Part shown: piece by piece, positions 55,201 to 64,000 of the stretch
Numbering within the stretch: position 1 is the stretch's first letter
Layout: every line of letters begins with the position of its first letter
Assembly (NCBI GenBank): GCA_019828595.1
Contig: JAHQRK010000018.1
Coordinates: 1,550,001 to 1,614,000, forward strand
Source: Aphanomyces cochlioides
Taxonomy: Eukaryota; Oomycota; Saprolegniomycetes; Saprolegniales; Verrucalvaceae
Direction: 5' to 3'
Length of the DNA: 64,000 nt
Program-made: the position numbers and the translations under genes
Notes under the pieces: generated by a model
Told to the model about the DNA's origin: nothing
Database searches by the model: none
Seen by the model: the letters and a program-made list of their open reading frames with translations, nothing else

Positions 55201-58200
55201 GAGTGGTCAAATTAGTTGATGTTGGTTGGAAGTGCTGACTACTATGAACGAACTTGTCTCAAATTACTCTTTTTTTGACTTGGCGTTTGTATGTAAAAAT
55301 TGCTCATTTTTGTACTTGGAATTTGTATGTCAAAATGACTCATTTTTTGACTTGACGTTTGTATGTAAAAATTACTCATTTTTGTACTTAGAATTTGTAT
55401 ATAAAAATTGCTCATTTGTTGACTTGACGTTTGTATGTAAAAATTACTCTCGTACTTAGTCTCGTACTTACGTGTTGCGTTAGAGCTTTAAGTAATAGAC
55501 TAGGGTGAGGCCAGGGCTACGCCCCTGGGTGGAGCGTTTTGCTTTGGAAATAACAAAGATTTGCTCACACACATGAAACGTTTGAAGCCATACTATGAAT
55601 TTTGAATTTGATTCAGGCCCAGTTCGAAGTAAAAAATAAGTTAACGCCGAGCATACTGATTGGCTACTGTTGACTGACGAATATTATTTTTCGTCAGGAG
55701 ATAAATCATGTCCTGACCACAAAACCGTCGACTCGTACCGAAAGAAAAATAAATTATCCAATCAGAGATCATATTATTTTGAAACTAAGGAGACAGTATT
55801 TACTTCGCACTCCTTATTCACTTCTTTCTTATTTTACTTCGAATTGGCCTCCATAGTTTCCCTGTTTTGTTGTGCAAAAATGCCAGTACTTGCACAGATA
55901 ACACGAACGACTTATCAGTGATAATACAGACGCTATTATCACTGATAAGTCGTTCGTGTTATCTGTGCAAGTACTGGCATTTTTGCACGAGGTACCAGTC
56001 CTATTCACGGCGCATTTGACGGCAAGACAATGATGACCATGCGCTTAGATGATGCTCAAGGCGACTATGCGCTTAGATGATGCTCAAGGCGACTACCAAC
56101 ATGTCGGAGACATAGTATATCTAGATGGAGAAAGGCGAACCTTTTATGGTAATCTACGGTTGTGTCCAATGTGATCGTGGCATGTGGTGGGTGGAGGTTC
56201 TAGGAGCACGGTCAAGAAGGTCAATGTAGATGCTGAAATTTCAGTTGATAATGTGATTGGATCGTAAAAATACTGTGGATATGTGTCCCGCCACTTAAGC
56301 TTAACATAATGTGGTTTGCCAGAAAATACTACTCATTTCTTTCATAAATCGTACAGAAGTCGCGGTATTTATTAAACATCACATTGTTTAATATCGCGTA
56401 TTGAACTCGTACATCCAATGAGTTGAAACTTTGATACTGGGTAATACACCTGCTAAGTATTCATGCAACACCCCTTAAGTGATTCATGATACTCGCCGTA
56501 GGCCCACTATCAACAGTGGTACTCCATCAAAAAAAGTAGCACCATCAGTTGCAATAGTGGTAACCAACGTTACACATTGTCCCCTTACTGTAAAAAAGTT
56601 GAACTATGGGAGAGGATTTACTCGTCCAAAGTCAATATGAAAATACAGTAAAAACACACGTTTTAGCTGTCCCTGGCTGCTCTATGAAAATGTCCGGTAT
56701 TTCGAGCCAAAAAATAACATGGCCCTACTTCGTAACATTCGCATATCGCGTCGGAATTCGCCTTTCGGAGTCCAAGCCTCTGGCCAGAGTATGGCTTAAA
56801 GTGGCAGAAAGGGCTCGTCACCCTACTGCACAGTGTGTTGACCGCTTATTCAGCGGCCTTTTCTGCCCGAGTGAAGCTATCCTAAGACATGCATCTCACC
56901 TTGCATCGTCCCAGAAAAAACCAACTGCCATTCATCTCGTCTTTGGCAGGTATTATTTTAAATAGCAGGACAATATTTTCATTTTGTATGTGGAATTGTT
57001 TGATCATTAATATTATCGACAACTGGCACGTCCAGCATCATGGGTGCATCGTGACAAAACATGACACCAAGTATTGAGGAACACACCAAATAATTGACAA
57101 ATGGATATTTGCCATGGATATCGGGCAATACAACCTTGAGTGGTCAAATTAGTTGATGTTGGTTGGAAGTGCTGACTACTATGAACGAACTTGTCTCAAA
57201 TTACTCTTTTTTTGACTTGGCGTTTGTATGTAAAAATTGCTCATTTTTGTACTTGGAATTTGTATGTCAAAATGACTCATTTTTTGACTTGACGTTTGTA
57301 TGTAAAAATTACTCATTTTTGTACTTAGAATTTGTATATAAAAATTGCTCATTTGTTGACTTGACGTTTGTATGTAAAAATTACTCTCGTACTTAGTCTC
57401 GTACTTACGTGTTGCGTTAGAGCTTTAAGTAATAGACTAGGGTGAGGCCAGGGCTACGCCCCTGGGTGGAGCGTTTTGCTTTGGAAATAACAAAGATTTG
57501 CTCACACACATGAAACGTTTGAAGCCATACTATGAATTTTGAATTTGATTCAGGCCCAGTTCGAAGTAAAAAATAAGTTAACGCCGAGCATACTGATTGG
57601 CTACTGTTGACTGACGAATATTATTTTTCGTCAGGAGATAAATCATGTCCTGACCACAAAACCGTCGACTCGTACCGAAAGAAAAATAAATTATCCAATC
57701 AGAGATCATATTATTTTGAAACTAAGGAGATAGTATTTACTTCGCACTCCTTATTCACTTCTTTCTTATTTTACTTCGAATTGGCCTCCATAGTTTCCCT
57801 GTTTTGTTGTGCAAAAATGCCAGTACTTGCACAGATAACACGAACGACTTATCAGTGATAATACAGACGCTCGAGGTACCCAGTCCTATTCACGGCGCAT
57901 TTGACGGCAAGACAATGATGACCATGCGCTTAGATGATGCTCAAGGCGACTATGCGCTTAGATGATGCTCAAGGCGACTACCAACATGTCGGAGACATAG
58001 TATATCTAGATGGAGAAAGGCGAACCTTTTATGGTAATCTACGGTTGTGTCCAATGTGATCGTGGCATGTGGTGGGTGGAGGTTCTAGGAGCACGGTCAA
58101 GAAGGTCAATGTAGATGCTGAAATTTCAGTTGATAATGTGATTGGATCGTAAAAATACTGTGGATATGTGTCCCGCCACTTAAGCTTAACATAATGTGGT

Positions 58201-61200
58201 TTGCCAGAAAATACTACTCATTTCTTTCATAAATCGTACAGAAGTCGCGGTATTTATTAAACATCACATTGTTTAATATCGCGTATTGAACTCGTACATC
58301 CAATGAGTTGAAACTTTGATACTGGGTAATACACCTGCTAAGTATTCATGCAACACCCCTTAAGTGATTCATGATACTCGCCGTAGGCCCACTATCAACA
58401 GTGGTACTCCATCAAAAAAAGTAGCACCATCAGTTGCAATAGTGGTAACCAACGTTACACATTGTCCCCTTACTGTAAAAAAGTTGAACTATGGGAGAGG
58501 ATTTACTCGTCCAAAGTCAATATGAAAATACAGTAAAAACACACGTTTTAGCTGTCCCTGGCTGCTCTATGAAAATGTCCGGTATTTCGAGCCAAAAAAT
58601 AACATGGCCCTACTTCGTAACATTCGCATATCGCGTCGGAATTCGCCTTTCGGAGTCCAAGCCTCTGGCCAGAGTATGGCTTAAAGTGGCAGAAAGGGCT
58701 CGTCACCCTACTGCACAGTGTGTTGACCGCTTATTCAGCGGCCTTTTCTGCCCGAGTGAAGCTATCCTAAGACATGCATCTCACCTTGCATCGTCCCAGA
58801 AAAAACCAACTGCCATTCATCTCGTCTTTGGCAGGTATTATTTTAAATAGCAGGACAATATTTTCATTTTGTATGTGGAATTGTTTGATCATTAATATTA
58901 TCGACAACTGGCACGTCCAGCATCATGGGTGCATCGTGACAAAACATGACACCAAGTATTGAGGAACACACCAAATAATTGACAAATGGATATTTGCCAT
59001 GGATATCGGGCAATACAACCTTGAGTGGTCAAATTAGTTGATGTTGGTTGGAAGTGCTGACTACTATGAACGAACTTGTCTCAAATTACTCTTTTTTTGA
59101 CTTGGCGTTTGTATGTAAAAATTGCTCATTTTTGTACTTGGAATTTGTATGTCAAAATGACTCATTTTTTGACTTGACGTTTGTATGTAAAAATTACTCA
59201 TTTTTGTACTTAGAATTTGTATATAAAAATTGCTCATTTGTTGACTTGACGTTTGTATGTAAAAATTACTCTCGTACTTAGTCTCGTACTTACGTGTTGC
59301 GTTAGAGCTTTAAGTAATAGACTAGGGTGAGGCCAGGGCTACGCCCCTGGGTGGAGCGTTTTGCTTTGGAAATAACAAAGATTTGCTCACACACATGAAA
59401 CGTTTGAAGCCATACTATGAATTTTGAATTTGATTCAGGCCCAGTTCGAAGTAAAAAATAAGTTAACGCCGAGCATACTGATTGGCTACTGTTGACTGAC
59501 GAATATTATTTTTCGTCAGGAGATAAATCATGTCCTGACCACAAAACCGTCGACTCGTACCGAAAGAAAAATAAATTATCCAATCAGAGATCATATTATT
59601 TTGAAACTAAGGAGACAGTATTTACTTCGCACTCCTTATTCACTTCTTTCTTATTTTACTTCGAATTGGCCTCCATAGTTTCCCTGTTTTGTTGTGCAAA
59701 AATGCCAGTACTTGCACAGATAACACGAACGACTTATCAGTGATAATACAGACGCTATTATCACTGATAAGTCGTTCGTGTTATCTGTGCAAGTACTGGC
59801 ATTTTTGCACGAGGTACCAGTCCTATTCACGGCGCATTTGACGGCAAGACAATGATGACCATGCGCTTAGATGATGCTCAAGGCGACTATGCGCTTAGAT
59901 GATGCTCAAGGCGACTACCAACATGTCGGAGACATAGTATATCTAGATGGAGAAAGGCGAACCTTTTATGGTAATCTACGGTTGTGTCCAATGTGATCGT
60001 GGCATGTGGTGGGTGGAGGTTCTAGGAGCACGGTCAAGAAGGTCAATGTAGATGCTGAAATTTCAGTTGATAATGTGATTGGATCGTAAAAATACTGTGG
60101 ATATGTGTCCCGCCACTTAAGCTTAACATAATGTGGTTTGCCAGAAAATACTACTCATTTCTTTCATAAATCGTACAGAAGTCGCGGTATTTATTAAACA
60201 TCACATTGTTTAATATCGCGTATTGAACTCGTACATCCAATGAGTTGAAACTTTGATACTGGGTAATACACCTGCTAAGTATTCATGCAACACCCCTTAA
60301 GTGATTCATGATACTCGCCGTAGGCCCACTATCAACAGTGGTACTCCATCAAAAAAAGTAGCACCATCAGTTGCAATAGTGGTAACCAACGTTACACATT
60401 GTCCCCTTACTGTAAAAAAGTTGAACTATGGGAGAGGATTTACTCGTCCAAAGTCAATATGAAAATACAGTAAAAACACACGTTTTAGCTGTCCCTGGCT
60501 GCTCTATGAAAATGTCCGGTATTTCGAGCCAAAAAATAACATGGCCCTACTTCGTAACATTCGCATATCGCGTCGGAATTCGCCTTTCGGAGTCCAAGCC
60601 TCTGGCCAGAGTATGGCTTAAAGTGGCAGAAAGGGCTCGTCACCCTACTGCACAGTGTGTTGACCGCTTATTCAGCGGCCTTTTCTGCCCGAGTGAAGCT
60701 ATCCTAAGACATGCATCTCACCTTGCATCGTCCCAGAAAAAACCAACTGCCATTCATCTCGTCTTTGGCAGGTATTATTTTAAATAGCAGGACAATATTT
60801 TCATTTTGTATGTGGAATTGTTTGATCATTAATATTATCGACAACTGGCACGTCCAGCATCATGGGTGCATCGTGACAAAACATGACACCAAGTATTGAG
60901 GAACACACCAAATAATTGACAAATGGATATTTGCCATGGATATCGGGCAATACAACCTTGAGTGGTCAAATTAGTTGATGTTGGTTGGAAGTGCTGACTA
61001 CTATGAACGAACTTGTCTCAAATTACTCTTTTTTTGACTTGGCGTTTGTATGTAAAAATTGCTCATTTTTGTACTTGGAATTTGTATGTCAAAATGACTC
61101 ATTTTTTGACTTGACGTTTGTATGTAAAAATTACTCATTTTTGTACTTAGAATTTGTATATAAAAATTGCTCATTTGTTGACTTGACGTTTGTATGTAAA

Positions 61201-64000
61201 AATTACTCTCGTACTTAGTCTCGTACTTACGTGTTGCGTTAGAGCTTTAAGTAATAGACTAGGGTGAGGCCAGGGCTACGCCCCTGGGTGGAGCGTTTTG
61301 CTTTGGAAATAACAAAGATTTGCTCACACACATGAAACGTTTGAAGCCATACTATGAATTTTGAATTTGATTCAGGCCCAGTTCGAAGTAAAAAATAAGT
61401 TAACGCCGAGCATACTGATTGGCTACTGTTGACTGACGAATATTATTTTTCGTCAGGAGATAAATCATGTCCTGACCACAAAACCGTCGACTCGTACCGA
61501 AAGAAAAATAAATTATCCAATCAGAGATCATATTATTTTGAAACTAAGGAGACAGTATTTACTTCGCACTCCTTATTCACTTCTTTCTTATTTTACTTCG
61601 AATTGGCCTCCATAGTTTCCCTGTTTTGTTGTGCAAAAATGCCAGTACTTGCACAGATAACACGAACGACTTATCAGTGATAATACAGACGCTCGAGGTA
61701 CCCAGTCCTATTCACGGCGCATTTGACGGCAAGACAATGATGACCATGCGCTTAGATGATGCTCAAGGCGACTACCAACATGTCGGAGACATAGTATATC
61801 TAGATGGAGAAAGGCGAACCTTTTATGGTAATCTACGGTTGTGTCCAATGTGATCGTGGCATGTGGTGGGTGGAGGTTCTAGGAGCACGGTCAAGAAGGT
61901 CAATGTAGATGCTGAAATTTCAGTTGATAATGTGATTGGATCGTAAAAATACTGTGGATATGTGTCCCGCCACTTAAGCTTAACATAATGTGGTTTGCCA
62001 GAAAATACTACTCATTTCTTTCATAAATCGTACAGAAGTCGCGGTATTTATTAAACATCACATTGTTTAATATCGCGTATTGAACTCGTACATCCAATGA
62101 GTTGAAACTTTGATACTGGGTAATACACCTGCTAAGTATTCATGCAACACCCCTTAAGTGATTCATGATACTCGCCGTAGGCCCACTATCAACAGTGGTA
62201 CTCCATCAAAAAAAGTAGCACCATCAGTTGCAATAGTGGTAACCAACGTTACACATTGTCCCCTTACTGTAAAAAAGTTGAACTATGGGAGAGGATTTAC
62301 TCGTCCAAAGTCAATATGAAAATACAGTAAAAACACACGTTTTAGCTGTCCCTGGCTGCTCTATGAAAATGTCCGGTATTTCGAGCCAAAAAATAACATG
62401 GCCCTACTTCGTAACATTCGCATATCGCGTCGGAATTCGCCTTTCGGAGTCCAAGCCTCTGGCCAGAGTATGGCTTAAAGTGGCAGAAAGGGCTCGTCAC
62501 CCTACTGCACAGTGTGTTGACCGCTTATTCAGCGGCCTTTTCTGCCCGAGTGAAGCTATCCTAAGACATGCATCTCACCTTGCATCGTCCCAGAAAAAAC
62601 CAACTGCCATTCATCTCGTCTTTGGCAGGTATTATTTTAAATAGCAGGACAATATTTTCATTTTGTATGTGGAATTGTTTGATCATTAATATTATCGACA
62701 ACTGGCACGTCCAGCATCATGGGTGCATCGTGACAAAACATGACACCAAGTATTGAGGAACACACCAAATAATTGACAAATGGATATTTGCCATGGATAT
62801 CGGGCAATACAACCTTGAGTGGTCAAATTAGTTGATGTTGGTTGGAAGTGCTGACTACTATGAACGAACTTGTCTCAAATTACTCTTTTTTTGACTTGGC
62901 GTTTGTATGTAAAAATTGCTCATTTTTGTACTTGGAATTTGTATGTCAAAATGACTCATTTTTTGACTTGACGTTTGTATGTAAAAATTACTCATTTTTG
63001 TACTTAGAATTTGTATATAAAAATTGCTCATTTGTTGACTTGACGTTTGTATGTAAAAATTACTCTCGTACTTAGTCTCGTACTTACGTGTTGCGTTAGA
63101 GCTTTAAGTAATAGACTAGGGTGAGGCCAGGGCTACGCCCCTGGGTGGAGCGTTTTGCTTTGGAAATAACAAAGATTTGCTCACACACATGAAACGTTTG
63201 AAGCCATACTATGAATTTTGAATTTGATTCAGGCCCAGTTCGAAGTAAAAAAATAAGTTAACGCCGAGCATACTGATTGGCTACTGTTGACTGACGAATA
63301 TTATTTTTCGTCAGGAGATAAATCATGTCCTGACCACAAAACCGTCGACTCGTACCGAAAGAAAAATAAATTATCCAATCAGAGATCATATTATTTTGAA
63401 ACTAAGGAGACAGTATTTACTTCGCACTCCTTATTCACTTCTTTCTTATTTTACTTCGAATTGGCCTCCATAGTTTCCCTGTTTTGTTGTGCAAAAATGC
63501 CAGTACTTGCACAGATAACACGAACGACTTATCAGTGATAATACAGACGCTCGAGGTACCCAGTCCTATTCACGGCGCATTTGACGGCAAGACAATGATG
63601 ACCATGCGCTTAGATGATGCTCAAGGCGACTATGCGCTTAGATGATGCTCAAGGCGACTACCAACATGTCGGAGACATAGTATATCTAGATGGAGAAAGG
63701 CGAACCTTTTATGGTAATCTACGGTTGTGTCCAATGTGATCGTGGCATGTGGTGGGTGGAGGTTCTAGGAGCACGGTCAAGAAGGTCAATGTAGATGCTG
63801 AAATTTCAGTTGATAATGTGATTGGATCGTAAAAATACTGTGGATATGTGTCCCGCCACTTAAGCTTAACATAATGTGGTTTGCCAGAAAATACTACTCA
63901 TTTCTTTCATAAATCGTACAGAAGTCGCGGTATTTATTAAACATCACATTGTTTAATATCGCGTATTGAACTCGTACATCCAATGAGTTGAAACTTTGAT

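Larger units (their letters stand above)
46078..64000. repeat. Macrosatellite: 1857-bp unit, nine copies and a partial tenth
   Basis: Units start at ACTAGGGTGAGGCC: 46078, 47935, 49792, 51649, 53614, 55499, 57436, 59321, 61258 and 63115 (cut at the window end). Lengths are 1857, 1857, 1857, 1965, 1885, 1937, 1885, 1937, 1857. Copies look identical apart from defined indels and rare single changes (for example C to T near 57,731 and one extra A near 63,252). Units 5-6 and 7-8 form a repeated 3822-bp dimer. The unit is AT-rich, holds three small open frames that are copied with it, and a palindromic GCCAGGGCTACGCCCCTGG at its start. No rRNA, tRNA or transposase is seen. A subtelomeric, centromeric or knob satellite is possible. 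Confidence 0.95.

Noticed and set aside
46078..64000. rDNA, tRNA or CRISPR-type array
   Set aside because: No rRNA or tRNA signature, units are far too long for CRISPR, and there are no spacers; it is a tandem satellite.

Overview
The window is nuclear DNA of a eukaryote, most likely an oomycete of the Saprolegniales (Aphanomyces/Saprolegnia-like). This is inferred from very small GT-AG introns (about 40 reconstructed, nearly all 39-55 nt), a gene with the hallmarks of the oomycete AA17 copper oxygenase family, a bZIP-plus-START-like gene type common in oomycetes, flagellar genes, and tightly packed genes on both strands. Gene models were built by joining exons in frame across GT-AG introns; spans below include introns.

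Layout: (1) 1-15.8 kb is a conserved housekeeping region: an FN3 protein (partial), a Myb/SHAQKYF regulator, a TTC33-like TPR protein and RIO2 kinase sharing a CCAAT-rich promoter, an ankyrin protein, the dynein-assembly factor DAW1/ODA16, a Rab8-type GTPase, a mucin-stalk membrane protein, a mitochondrial IF2 that lacks its usual last domain, and a START-domain membrane protein. (2) 15.9-18.6 kb holds a Tc1/mariner-IS630-type transposase and a stop-interrupted ORF. (3) 19.7-35.7 kb holds a PH-START-START-TM-acyltransferase-like fusion, the cohesin loader MAU2/SCC4, an SCP2-like protein, a 1443-residue formin with GOLD, RUN and FYVE-like domains, an FxP-motif protein and a small membrane protein. 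(4) 36-43.6 kb is more plastic: a glutamine amidotransferase between inverted repeats, two decaying bZIP/START-like paralogues, an AA17-like oxygenase and two tandem GyrI-like genes. (5) 43.7-46.1 kb is AT-rich with PIF/Harbinger remnants and a pogo-like MITE. (6) 46,078-64,000 is an almost perfect tandem array of a 1857-bp unit (nine full copies and a partial tenth, running off the window) with foldback and 28-bp variants arranged as a higher-order repeat.

The standouts are the FYCO1-like formin, the START/acyltransferase-like fusion, the macrosatellite with its snapback insertions, and the truncated mitochondrial IF2. Several genes can be linked by theme: membrane traffic and actin (Rab8, formin, START, SCP2), flagella (DAW1) and translation/ribosome assembly (RIO2, IF2).
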